From assembly GCF_021347895.1 (NCBI RefSeq), contig NC_067136.1, positions 3,959,348 to 4,023,347 of the forward strand: a stretch of DNA of 64,000 bases, given 5' to 3'. Both the position numbers and the translations under genes were made by a program. The notes under the pieces are model-generated. The model saw nothing but the letters and a program-made list of their open reading frames with translations, did no database searches and was not told the origin of the DNA. Shown piece by piece: positions 12,071 to 24,199 of the stretch. Every line of letters begins with the position of its first letter. Position 1 is the first letter of the stretch. This stretch comes from Acanthochromis polyacanthus. Lineage: Eukaryota; Chordata; Actinopteri; Pomacentridae.

Positions 12071-15000
12071 ATGGTGCTGGAGAAGAAAGGCTCCGGTAGG
12101 TTCAGGATCATTTTCTACTAATTAACCCATATAACGCTGCAGATGGTTCAGAGAAATGTACAGATTTAAGGTGTGAAAACGGATGTGACTACTTCGTCCT
12201 TCATGTGGGGGGGTTCGCTGAAAAAATGTCAACTTTTAGCGAAACTACGATTTTCTGAAAGATGTGTGTTGTTGTTGACGTGGAAGCTAAACGTTTACAA
12301 TCAGAACTCACCAGCGGCTTATTCGGCGTATAAATAATTCATTTTTAAAAAATGGTTTTAAAAATGCTATTTAAAGAAGACTGGTCGCCCAACATAAGAC
12401 GGCTCCTCTGCGTTTAGTTTAAGCGGAACACCCAGAAGGATTCTGGGGGTTTTGTTGCCAGAAGTGATACTTTAAGGGTCCAGCTATCGGCCGAATTCAT
12501 CTTTACCTCCAGACAGGTCAGGAACAGTTTCAGGAAATGTCGCGGAGGCTTCGGATGCAAAAAGAAGAGAGATGAAATTTCAAATCAACGTTTTTTACAA
12601 CTAAGTCTGGTCTGAATGTCAGACAACTTCTTACGAGTATACCTTCTGGGACCTAGACTGATCCAGTTGGGTAAAGTTGGAAAGATATTCACAGCATCAA
12701 TAACTCATGAGATATAAGTTGTCAAAACATAAACAATACCTCTTTCAAATCGTTGTAAGCTAGACAATGCACTACAACGCCAGTTTTATCAAAAGTCGCT
12801 GTCTTTAAAGCTGCAGAAATAACATTGGTGTCTATGAGCAGCTGGCGGTGTGACAGTGAACAGGGACCGTCTGCAAATAGCAAAACCGCGAAAAGAGACA
12901 CTACACAAATATTCAATAACTTCACTCTGACACACTGTAGAGCCACCAAAATCACTGCAGCCATGAATGGGCTGTGGCTGGTCATACTACAACTCTTGCT
13001 TTGGTGCTAATTTAAAAATAAGAATTATGAGGATTTTTTATAATTTTTTATTATTATTTTAATATTAATAATATTCAATAACTTCACTCTTATACACTGT
13101 AGAAAAAAACCTGACAGTCTGACCAGGGTATTAATCCAGTGACGTTCATAGCATTGTTGAGGGCTGTTTTGGAGTCTGGCAAATGCAAATGTTGCAAAAT
13201 TTTTCTCACCTTTGTCTGCATTTTTTCTCCCAGTTGACTGAGAAACTGCTTTAAGAGCATGTACAGAGCATCTGTGTAGCACCGTAGACATTCTGAGATC
13301 CTCCATGTCTTCAGTGTAGAACAAATGGCCAAAGCCCTGTCCTAATCCCTGACAATGCTCTCCCTGTAGAACAATAGAAGGACACTTTGAAGTAGTGCCC
13401 AGCTGGAATCCGATTCACCTTCATGTACTTGTAGTTTTATGTACTGTGAGAGTTTTCAGAGGAACTGCATTAACCAGAGTGTGATTGGTGGTACAGAAAG
13501 AGTAAGACAGTAGTAAAGGAGTCTTTTGGTCTGACCAGGAACTTTGGACCAACACTACCTGTAGCATGTAGCTGTAAGGTCAGTGGGCTCTTCTTTCTCA
13601 GGTGTTGCACAGTTATATCTGTTCCAGAGTACATCTGTACAGCAAAAGGTCAACTTCTAGGTGCTGTATGTACCCTGGCATCTTGTGAAACATGCTATCA
13701 CATTCCTTCATTATATTCAGAGGGAGGTACATCTCCATGACAACATCATGAATTCTTCTCCCTTTTCTAACCTCTGAACTGATCACTTTTAATACATTTT
13801 TATTTAGACTTCGGGTTATGTTTCCTGAAATCAGTTCAACAACAGGGTTTTTTTTTAAAGTTTTCTGTAGAATAGCTTGTTCACTCCTGCACCAACGCTC
13901 TTACAGTTCTCCCTCTTCTTGGGTTTGCTGCTGCTCTGAATTTTCTTTCGCTTGTTTTGTGTGTCATTTTTCCTTTTTGTAGCACCAGTATCTTAACCTG
14001 GGCATCCCCCACTGGCTTGCTATTCATTCTAAAGAAATATTTGCATTGTAAGAAGGGAATGTACAGACAGCACTGATGTTTAAATGTGGGCTGTTCATTT
14101 TCTGACTGTGAGGACATTTGCTGGCTCTTGAAGGCAAGAGTACAACAGGGATTGTTCTGGTGGAACCTGCTGAACAGGACATCGGTCCAGGGTGGCCTCA
14201 TGTTTAGTGAACCAGGCAGTGGAACAATTTTTTCCAATTCTTTTTATTCACTGTAATCTTGAACTTTTTGGACACCACTGGCAGTTTTCTCCACTGATGT
14301 TTGTCCCCTGTCTGTCCATGCTAAAGTTGGTCTTCTCTCTGCAGTGTCGGCTGTTCTCTTTCTTTCTCATCAGTCTTGTTTCCATCTGATTCTTCTTCCT
14401 GTATGTGTTCTTCTGTGTCCTCGTCTGATTTCTGTTGGACATCATGGATCATTCTGAGTGACTGGTTCTCCGTCCCACTGTCCTTACATGCCTCACTGTG
14501 CCTCATTAATGGTTCCTTAGTCAAACAGTTTTTTTTTGTTCCATGACCTCCCATAATTTCATTCAATTGCTGTTGTTTGGTAACTAAATCCCTCACTCCA
14601 TTGCTGTTTTTGGAGTGACATTGTTTTGATTATCCTGACTAAATATTGCTGTAGACGGTTCAGACCGTGTTTTGGAGGAACAGCCTGTATCTCTGTTTGC
14701 ATTGTTAGAACTCTTCATGGTTCTGCTCATTGCCCATGGGTCTTTACAATGAGCTCTGCTTCCTTTTTCTGACTCTTCCCATTGTCTTTAAATTGCACCC
14801 AACCCTGTGAAAATGCCACAAGCAAAACCAGAACTTTTTAAGATAAAGTGAGTGGTCCAACAAGTAAAGATGCAGTAAAACATGTAGTTGTAGTATGACC
14901 AGCAGGAGCTCATTCATGGCTCCAGTGATTGTGGTGGCTCTACAGTGTATCAGAGTGAAGTTATTGAATATTTGTGTAGTGTCTCTTTTCTGTTGCAGCG

Positions 15001-15243
15001 GTTTTGCTATTTGCAGACGGTCCCTGTTCACGTCACACCGCCAGCTGCTCATAGACACCAATGTTATTTCTGCAGCTTTAAAGACAGCGACTTTTGATAA
15101 AACTGGCCTTGTAGCACATTGTCTAGCTTACAACGATTTGAAAGAGGCATCGTTTATGTTTTGACAACATATATCTCATGAGTTATTGATGCCGTAAGTC
15201 TGAATCTGTGAATATCTTTCCAACTTTACCAAACTGACTGATC

Positions 15244-15274
<31 letters not shown>

Positions 15275-18200
15275 CCTGTCTGTTTGTTTGTCCATCAGCC
15301 CGGGTGGAGGCCGGTCAGCGCAGAGTTCTGGACGAGGCCACCCGTCAGAGGAGACTGACCCGACAGCTGGAGGCTCTGGAGAAGGACAACTTCCAGGTCC
15401 TGAAGCTCCTCGTGTTCTGTTCTTAGAGGAACCACCAACGTAGAAACCTGAACATCTACAGGAAAATCTATTGAAGTAGAAACCTTCAGGTCTCATCTGT
15501 CCTTCTGTAGAAACTCCTGATGGAGTTCCTCTGAGTTCATGTTAACTACATGGTGGTGGATGTTCCTGTAGATGATCTAGTAGAATGTTCCTGTAGATGA
15601 TCCAGTAGGACGATCCAGTAGGGTGTTCCGGCTGTTTTCCAGAACTTTTACTCATGTCTCTCTGTCTTCTTCCTCCAGGACGACCCCTTGTCCTCGCTGC
15701 CTCCCCCAGGTCCTACTGCCCGCCTTCCGGCCTTCAGCGAGACAGAAGAACCAGGTGAGACACACCGTCTGTCCCCCTGTCTGTCCCCCTGTCTGTCCCC
15801 CAGTCTGTCCCCCAGTCTGTCCCCCAGTCTGTCCCCCAGTCTGTCCCCCAGTCTGTCCCCCAGTCTGTCCCCCAGTCTGTCCCCCTGTCTTACCTACTGC
15901 TGTCCCTTTGTCCGTCCAGAGAAGAAGAAGAGGAAGACGAGGGGCGACCACTTCAAACAGCGTTTCAGGAAAAACTTCACCACTCTGCTGGAGGAGGAGG
16001 TGAGTCGTTCGTCCTCCCGTTCTCTGATTGGCCGAGGGCCGTCAGCTGACCTCTCCTCTCCTCTATGATTGGCAGAACCTGTCTGAGAAACCGGAGCCGA
16101 ACTACCTGTCGGCGGTGGCCCCGCCCTCCTCGCTGCCGCCCCGACACTTCTGCTGCGTCTGCGGCTTCCCGTCGCATTACACCTGCACCACCTGTGGGGG
16201 GCGCTACTGCAGCAGCAGGTGTCTGTGCACCCACAGGGAAACCAGGTAACAGCAGGAAGTGACATCACAACGTCAGCTGAACAGATGTCTGAACGTCCAG
16301 GTGTTCTGATGAGGAAGAAAAGTTAGAAAGCCAGGTTAAAAATGGTACAAAACCAGGCATAAAAATAGTCTAAAACCAGTTTACAACTAGTCAGAACCAG
16401 TCTAAAAGTAGTCAGAGCCACTTTAAAACTAGTCAGAACCTGGACTAAAACAAGTCTAAAATTAGTCAGGCGCATTTTAAAAGTAGCCAGAATCTGGTCT
16501 AAAACCAGTCAGAACCATGTCCAGAACTAAAAGCAAAACCAGTCTAAAACTAATGTAAAACCAGTTTAAAACCAGTCTAAGACTTTGTCCAAAACAATGT
16601 ATTAAGCCAAGTTGACAAACTAGCCCCAAAATAGCTCAAAACCAGTTTTAAACCAGTCTGGAACCACGTGTACAATCAAGTCCAACACAAGTCTAACAAC
16701 AGTTATAAACCAATCCAAAACTAGCTTAAAACCAGTCAGAAAGCTAGTCCAAAACTAAGTCCAGGACCAGTTTAAAACCAGTCAGAATGTTTTCCTCACA
16801 CAAGTTAAAATCAAATCTAAAACATTTCTAAAACCAAGTTCAAAACTAGTCTAGAATCAGCTCAAAAACAGTCAAAAACCAGTCCAAAACTAAATAAAAA
16901 AACAGTTTATAACCAGTCAGATAACTAGTCTAAACCCACATCCAACATCATGGATAAAACCAAGTCCACAAACAGCCCAAAAACAGTCTAAAACCAAGTC
17001 TAGAACTAGTCCAGAACCATCTAAAACCGAGTCTAGAACTAGTCCAGAACCATCTAAAACCGAGTCTAGAACTAGTCCAGTATGAAGGTAAATTTGTTTC
17101 TTTATTTTTCAATCGAAGAAAAAGTTGCTCCAATCGCAAAACATGTTTTCAATCAGAAAAAACTTCAATCAAAAAAAATGTTTTCAATCAAAGAAAAAAC
17201 TTGTTCAAACGCAAAAAAATATTTGAGTCTTTGATAGAAAAATTTTTTTTTGTTGAAAATACATTTTTTGATTGAAGTCATATTTTTGGATTTGAGCCAT
17301 ATTATGGGTAGGACATTTGTTTCTTTATTACTCAATGAAAACAAAAGCAGCCCCAACCTCAAAAAATGTTTTCAATAAAAAAAGGTCACTTCAATAATAA
17401 TAAAAAAATTCAAAGAAAACAACGTTTTCCCAATAGAAAAAATATTTGAGACTGACTGAAGTCATATTTTTGGATTTGAGCCATAAAATGAGTAGGACGT
17501 TTGTTTCTTTATTACTCAATCACAAAAGATATAGCTTCAATCAAAAAAAAATATTTTCAGTCAAAGAAAAAAAAAAGTGTTCGGAGTGTTTCGACTTTGT
17601 TTTGGCATTCAAACACCTTTTTTTCCGATCGAAGTGAAAAAAGTTTTTGAAGCCTGTTTTTTGCGATTGAATCATTTTGACACAAACATCCCACAGTGGG
17701 CGGATGCTTCTCCATTGGTCGGGCATGTTTGAGTGACAGGTGTCCACACCAATGACAAATCTCTCTCCAGAAGAAGCTACTTGTGTGCGGGGAAGTCAGT
17801 CTTTTCTATAGTCGTATGTTTGTGCAGCTGACACTGCATCTGTGGTTGCAGGCGCAGGCCACTACTTATTCCACCACCAGCTGCAGCTGCATTGTAGTAT
17901 CCACGATACTGAATTTACTGTGAGTACAATGCCCTCAGCACACTTCATATTATAGGCTATATAAACACTGTTAAACACGTTATATTAATGCAGTGGATTA
18001 ATATCTCATTGCATATTTCACTGCAGTGCTCAGCTCACATCTAGCACAGGATACTGTTCCTCCGCTCTACAACGATATAGCCACCACATGTTGGACAGAG
18101 AAAGTAGGACGGCCGTAATTACAGATAAGTCGTGACTCTCTGCAGATGTTGCTGGATGCCTCCTTACCACTGGGTCGTTTAACAGAAATGCATGGCATTT

Positions 18201-19786
18201 CACGATCGACCACCTACAGAAGGATGAAGGAACATGACATGTCAGTCAGATCATGCTATTCTGACATTTCAGATGAGTTAGATCAGAAAGTCAGAGCCAT
18301 TAAGGCAAGCATGGGAGGAACAGTATCCTGTGCTAGATGTGAGCTGAGCGCTGCAGTCAGCTCTTGCAGACCATCAACCAGCTCTGCAGGAACTTCCAAA
18401 TACTGTGCACCAGCTCGAGCAAACTGCAACTCTTGATTGCATACAAACAGGAGGTACTCCAAATCAATAGGTACTCTGTTGATGACAGAGCCCAACCTAT
18501 CCCTTAACCTCACTAAATACTGTTGTGCCATTGGATGCCTGCAATGAGATATTAATCCACTGCATTAATATAACGTGTTTAACAGTGTTTATATAGCCTA
18601 TAATATGAAGTGTGCTGAGGGCATTGTACTCACAGTAAATTCAGTATCGTGGATACTACAATGCAGCTGCAGCTGGTGGTGGAATAAGTAGTGGCCTGCG
18701 CCTGCAACCACAGATGCAGTGTCAGCCGCACAAACATACGACTATAGAAAAGACTGACTTCCCCGCACACAAGTAGCTTCTTCTGGAGAGAGATTCGTCA
18801 ATGGTGTGGACACCTGTCACTCAAACATGCCCGACCAATGGAGAAGCATCCGCCCACTGTGGGATGTTTGTGTCAAAATGATTCAATCGCAAAAAACAGG
18901 CTTCAAAACTTTATTCACTTCGATCGGAAAAAAAGGTGTTTGAATGCCAAAACAAAGTGGAAACACTTTTTTTTTTGCTTTGATTGAAAATAATTTTTTC
19001 TTGATTGAAGTTCTATCTTTTGTGATTGAAAAGAAACAAACGTCCTACTCATTTTATGGCTCAAATCCAAAAATATGACTTCAATCAGAAAATATATTTT
19101 CAGTCAAATAAAAACTGAATTCAATAATGAAAACATTTCAATCAAAGAAAACACGTGTTCGAATGCATTTGTTTTTTAGTCTCAAATATTTTTTCTATTG
19201 GGAAAACGTTGTTTTCTTTGATTGAATTTTTTTTATTATCATTGAAGTGACCTTTTTTTATTGGAAACATTTTTTGAGGTTGGGGCTGCTTTTGTTTTCA
19301 TTGAGTAATAAAGAAACAAATGTCCTACCCATAATATGGCTCAAATCCAAAAATATGACTTCAATCAAAAAATGTATTTTCAACAAAAAAAAATTCTATC
19401 AAAGAAAAAACGTGTTTCTATGCAATTTTTTGGGTCTCAAATATTTTTTTTGCGTTTGAACAAGAGTTTTCTTTGATTGAAAACATTTTTTTTGATTGAA
19501 GTTTTTTCTGATTGAAAACATGTTTTGTGATTGGAGCAACTTTTTTTTTCGATTGAAAAATAAAGAAACAAATTTACCTTCATAGTCCAGAACCTTCTAA
19601 AACCAAGTCTAGAACTAGTCCAGAACCATCTAAAACCAAGTCTAGAACTAGTCCAGAACCATCTAAAAACAGGTGAACTTTTATCTCCTGCTAATATACT
19701 CTGACAGTTAACTGGACTAACTCGTTGACTTGCTCACCTGTGGGGGGGTGCTGTGTCTCTGCAGGTGTCTCAAGTGGACGCTGTGA
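12071..19786 (+). CDS. znhit1: Zinc finger HIT domain-containing protein 1 (6 exons)
   Basis: Subunit of the nuclear SRCAP/SWR1-type chromatin remodeler that deposits histone H2A.Z. Coding exons: 12071-12095, 15299-15396, 15679-15754, 15920-15999, 16076-16245 and 19765-19786; all junctions are GT-AG and the phases close to give 156 aa (human ZNHIT1 is 154). Conserved blocks in order: QRRVLDEATRQRRLTRQLEA, LEKDNFQDDP, KKRKTRGDHFKQRFRKNF, then the HIT finger with C119/C122, C130/C133, C138/C142 and H146/C151, ending CLKWTL. Exon 2 uses a weak donor (CAG/GTCCTG), chosen because it alone joins DNFQ to DDP in phase. Introns 1 and 5 are swollen by inverted-repeat elements; intron 3 is almost entirely a minisatellite. 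No break in the coding sequence was seen. Confidence 0.96.
12664..15235. mobile_element. Long-inverted-repeat transposon in ZNHIT1 intron 1
   Basis: Arms of ~335 bp (12664-12998 and 14889-15235) are inverted copies of each other. The ends CAGTTGGGTAAAGTTGG and its complement are bordered by an identical 8-bp GACTGATC (12656-12663 and 15236-15243). The ~1.9-kb core reads protein-like on the minus strand in broken frames: 14237-13881 (WTDVLFSRFHQNNPC), about 13860-13640 (ISSEVRKGRRIHDVV, MPGYIQHLEVDLLLYRCT) and 13324-13025 (MEDLRMSTVLHRCS). I cannot name the family. An 8-bp duplication is compatible with hAT- or P-type insertion. Part of the arm (13073-13108) is present a third time. Confidence 0.75.
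15767..15889. repeat. 12-bp minisatellite filling ZNHIT1 intron 3
   Basis: About ten copies of tctgtccccctg / tctgtcccccag make up most of the 165-bp intron (15755-15919). Each 'cccccag' copy is a pyrimidine tract plus AG, so it resembles the real acceptor (gtccgtccag at 15910-15919). Open frames of ~100-126 codons over it on both strands result from the 12-bp period and are not genes. Confidence 0.85.
16320..17074. repeat. Degenerate 'accagtctaaaactagtcag' array in ZNHIT1 intron 5
   Basis: About 750 bp of strongly diverged ~20-30 bp units containing 'aaaaccagt', 'ctaaaac' and 'tagtcagaacc'. It ends in three clean copies of a 30-bp unit (tctagaactagtccagaacc-). The array resumes at 19591-19680 after the inserted foldback element. 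Confidence 0.75.
17081..19584 (+). mobile_element. Foldback transposon with IS3EU-like transposase remnant
   Basis: Two arms of about 0.93 kb (17081-18013) and 1.05 kb (18540-19584) are inverted copies, with ends TATGAAGGTAAATTTGTTTC and its complement. GTCCAG flanks both sides (17075-17080, 19585-19590), a 6-bp target duplication, though the surrounding array also contains this word. The 0.5-kb core has a + strand frame at 18146-18304 with HGISRSTTYRRMKEHDMS and YSDISDELDQKVRAI, a helix-turn-helix of the kind found at the front of integrase-core transposases. A minus frame at 18531-18283 (VPIDLEYLLFVCNQELQFAR) may be another piece of the same protein. Core words at 18025-18062 and 18312-18350 are themselves inverted. 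The IS3EU call rests on memory of the 6-bp duplication and the helix-turn-helix similarity. Confidence 0.7.
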
Positions 19787-20434
19787 TGGCCGCCGACTCG
19801 TCACCACGGCAACGGAGGCGATGGGAGCGACGGCGATGCTTGTCTGCTGCTGTTCATGACATTCTACCGCTGCGTCTACCTGGACAGGTGGAAGCAGGAA
19901 GACCTGGACAGGTGGACAGTGGACTCTCCAGCAGCACGTTAGCTTAGCTTAGCATAGAGGGCTGCTAACCAAGGCAAACAGTCCTCAGGGACCCATCGAG
20001 GTTTGGACATTTGGACTTTTTGGTCATTTCTTTATTATTTTGGACGTTTTTTTGACGTTGGATGAGTGTCACATCATCCTAAATGAGTTTCTGTTATTCT
20101 AGACAAACTCTGAGTCATTTTCAACCATTTTTGACTCTTTCTGGACCCATTTTATTACTTCTGGAAGGTTCTGATACATTTTTGACATGTTCAGTTATTG
20201 TGGACAATTTTATGTCGTTTTGTACAAATTCTGGGTCACTTTGAACTATTTTTGACTCATTTTGGTCAAACGCTCCAGACTTGTGTCTCCCAGACTTCTG
20301 CTGTAAATGAGAAGCTCCAGCTTAGCTTAGCTTAGCATAAGTAGCTGTGGCTAACAGCTGGCCTAGCTCAGCTCCCTGGTTTTGAGTTCTGTTTGTTTCA
20401 GAGTTAAGATGTTTGAGCTGCTGTCTTCATTAAA
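19787..20434 (+). other. znhit1: ZNHIT1 3' UTR
   Basis: The segment follows the ZNHIT1 stop codon. It is non-coding, T-rich with 'tcattttggac' words, and ends near an ATTAAA at 20429-20434 that could serve as polyadenylation signal. The exact cleavage site is not visible. Confidence 0.5.
20429..20434 (+). terminator. Candidate ZNHIT1 polyadenylation signal (ATTAAA)
   Basis: ATTAAA is the most common variant of AATAAA. It lies ~640 bp after the stop and is followed by a TG-rich stretch (gtctctgtctgtctgtcc). Confidence 0.4.
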
Positions 20435-20971
20435 TGAACTTCAGAAGAACGTCTCTGTCTGTCTGTCCTCCAGCGCCACCACCAGGTCGTCTGCTGTAAA
20501 TACAACAGCAGCATTTAAACAACAATCTAAAGTTTATCACAGATGATGATGTGTTTTCCTGTAGAAAGTGTTGGTTCCATTTTATTTCTGTCAGGATGAA
20601 GGAGATGAGTGCAGTGGCCTGATGTCGGCAAGACTTTAAGAAATCTGCTGCTGCTCTGACGGTTCTGTAGCGGTTAAATGGAGGGTACAGCTGACCCTGA
20701 TGATGGTTCAGAATCAGACGGCAGCAGCAGCAGACACGTAGCAGCCCTGCCTATATTTGCTACACCTAAAGGACCACAAGGTGATTATTCAACATAAAAT
20801 GGGATTAATGCACCATTAAGCAACATCTGAAGCTTGCAGACATCAGTGTGCTCATTGCTCAGCAGTGACCGAGTCCTATACTATTATTACTTTTAAATAT
20901 CAGCAGATATTTCTCAGATGAGAGCTGTGGGCCCTACGCAGACAGTCTGAAGCTTTCCCCTGCACACAAGG

Positions 20972-22942
20972 ATGGACAGATGGAGAGCCTTTAACAGCTC
21001 CTGGTACAAAGACTGCACACGGCCTGAGTGTTCTCAGTGCCAGGACGCTGCACATTGTTCTGTATGCAGGCATTTCTCACTGCTCCTGAGACGACATTTT
21101 CCTCAGGTATTGGATTTTCTAACTGGAAAAAAGCCATGTATGAGGATGGAGGGTTCAAGATGCATGCCAAAGCAGAACACCATCTGAACACCATGGTGGC
21201 ATGGACAGAGACGGGGTAATGAAAGTAATACGTCTTTACTTCAAGACATGGATGAACAACACCAAAAAAGGTGGAAGAAAATAGACAGTATATAAAGACA
21301 CCCAAAACACTGCACAGCGTGGCCACCGAGAGTCAGAAGGCTCAGGCAACAAAGGGAACTTTATGGCCGTTTTAGAACTGACAGCCACACATGACCCTTC
21401 AGTAGAACAAAAAATGGGGCATGGCAATGCTAAATACAGTCACACCACTCAGAATGAGACATTAGAAGTGCTGGCTAAAATGGTTAGGAGGAGGTAAAAC
21501 AAAGTGAGGCATTCAGCGTACTTGTTGATGAGAAAAAAGACTTAAAACAGGAGCAAATCTCAGTAGTGCTCAGGTACGACTACAAAGCAACAGAACGTGA
21601 AAGTTTCCTTCATTTTGAACACGATGATCAGCTTGATGCTGCTGGGCTGACAGAAAAAACTATGAAAAGCCTCCAAAAACATGGACTGGAATACAAAGAA
21701 CAGCTGGTTGGACACAACAGAGTATCTGCAAGGATTCAGGCTCAGCAAGCTTTCTATGTGCACTGTAATGCACATTGTCTCAGTGTGGTACCTGTGGACA
21801 CTGAAAGCAGTGCAGGGAGCATCATGCTTTTCTTCTTTGATGCAGCGCCTGCATACATGTCTGTCTGGATCATATGTACACCAGAAGTGGCAGCACAGAC
21901 AGCGTGTAATGTTTCAGGATCAGCCTCCAGAGCTGCCCAGACTCAGTCATGTTAGCTGGGTTTGCAGGTTCCATGCTTGTTAAAACCTCATGGACGGCTT
22001 CCAGCTGCCCTCGGTGACACTGATGATGAAAACAGTGGAGACAGATGTGTAGAAGCACGTGGACTACGTGGGCAGATGGACCTAAACATTGACCTTCTGG
22101 TAATTTTTCACAGGATGCTGGGGGACACCAGGTTTCTTTCTGACATGTTGCAGTCATCATGGACTTATCCAGAGCTGTGGACCTCACTGAGGCTACAGGA
22201 CACATCTGAGCAGCACAGAGATGGAGTGTTATTGGAGAGCTGTGGACACAAGTACCACACATTGCTCAGAAACATTAACACAGAGAGCGTTTCCAAAAGG
22301 CAGAGATCAGCTCTGCTCTTCATGAATCTGTTGTTACATCCACAGCTGGTCAGAGAAACCATGATGAAGATAAAGACTCTTACTGTAAGACTGTTTTTAT
22401 CCAGTGTTAGACACTGAAGGCTGAACTAGAGAGGCAAAACAAACTGTGACATCATGAAGAGGATTCAAGCTCTCAACCCCAGAAGCAGCAGCTGTTTGAA
22501 GGAAGCTCTTCTGCTTTGTTTGGGAAGTTTTTACAACACAAACCTGGATGATCTTAAACAGGAGCTACCTCCAAACAAAGAGATCTGGGATAGAAAGAAG
22601 GCACCTGGAATGAAGGGTCTCACCAGTTTGCTTCAGTTCAGTTTTCTTGGAACCATCCAGTGAAGTCTTTTTTGAACTCTTCAGACTGTGAGCACAGCTG
22701 CTTGTGAACGCAGCTTTTCAGCACTAAAGCTCATAAAAATCACTTTCGTACCACCATGAGCAACGACAGACTGAGAGACGTTGGGGATGCTGAGTGGAGT
22801 CCAACAGAGCTGAGGCTTTGGTACAGATAAGTTCATCAGGTTGTTTAGTAGCCCATGGAAACCACAAAATCCAGTTGTTCTGAAGTGGTTTTGCCTCTAA
22901 AAAAAAGAACTTTGAAATTGCACTAGACTGATAACTTTGCAC
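20972..22942 (+). pseudogene. hAT transposase pseudogene (TTF-finger, ZMYM1-like)
   Basis: The N-terminal part FNSSWYKDCTRPECSQCQ and DAAHCSVCRHFS (20990-21080) is a TTF-type zinc finger. It is followed in another frame by GFSNWKKAMYEDGGFKMHAK (about 21112-21175). The middle has RVSARIQAQQAFYVHCNAHC (about 21720-21780), typical of ZMYM1-like hAT transposases. The C-terminal dimerisation motif VSTAACERSFSALKLIK lies at about 22686-22738, followed in a shifted frame by MSNDRLRDVGML. At least four frame changes and several stops separate these pieces, so no intact enzyme is made. Confidence 0.88.
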
Positions 22943-24199
22943 AGGAATAAAATGCTTCAGGACCAGAGCTGAGCACTGGATAGTAAATATAGCTCACTGT
23001 GGAAGATTACTGAGAGCAGCTTTTAGTGATTTCTATGCAGAACACTGTGATGTTTGCTGAGCTGTGAACTATTAAATGACTTAAAAATATGGAGTATTTT
23101 TACTGTTTATTATTGTTCTCAGGTTTACTGTTAAATGTACAGAGTGCTGCTTAATGTATTTTATTGTATTTAAAATTCCTGCACAGAACATTTCAGATTA
23201 TTTTACCACAGATCAAGGGTACAGATTGTTGTTGTTCACTGTGTATTGGGTAGAACTCATTTTGATTCAGACTGATTAGCACACAGAACCCTGTGATGTT
23301 TCTGGTTTACAGCTGAGAACTAGCTGCTAAAAGTACAGAATATTATTTCTTATTTTAGGTGTGATAATTGTCAGTAAACATTCTAAGAAGTGGAAACTAA
23401 CAGGGTTGTATATAGAGCTGTTCTTGCACAATATTTGTCTCTTAACTGCCCTCAGGATTCTGTGGTTGAGCTAACAGTTTTACATAACAGGCAGATGCTG
23501 CAGCTGATGATGCTGGAATTCACAGAAACAAGGAAACAAGTCCATCAGAATTTAATGTGAACAGTCCAAAATGAAAAGGTCATATACAGCTTTCCTACTG
23601 GGTTAAAGAGACAAAAAACATGAAAAATACTTTCTGTGAAAGCGAGAGGTCGGTAGCAACTTTCATTTTTTTCTCTCTTTTTTTTAATTTTCTTTTTATT
23701 GAACATTGAACATATATTCCACATACAACTGGTACATATGACAAAGGTTTTTTCTTAAAAAATAAATAAATGAATTAAAAACAAACAAGAACAGACAATA
23801 AATACATAAATAAATTCCTCTCCTCTGTCCTCCAAATGTCATATCCTTGAATTAATCCTGACATTCAAAGAGTTAAAATGAAAAATACAAAAATAAACAA
23901 AAAACTAAAGAAGGGTTAAATTGTCCTAATTATTTTATATTAAATTAACTTACAGAATGACAACACCTTCCCAAGTACATTGACCAGTTAAACAGAGTTT
24001 TACTGTGTTCCCTGTGCAGTGAATATAGCAGACTATAATAAAAGGAACAAACACTAGGGTCTTTTGTTTTTCCCCACAATGTTCACCTCAGATAAAATCA
24101 GATCTTATTGGTTTTATGTACTCTATCCAGTTTTCCCAGATTCTTTTAAATCTATCCTCCTCCAGTCTCATAGAGAAACTTAACTTTTCCATCACATAT

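Noticed and set aside
15623..16068. 126-codon frames over ZNHIT1 exons 3-5
   Set aside because: They read through the intron 3 minisatellite. The HIT-finger exons with conserved phases explain the region better.
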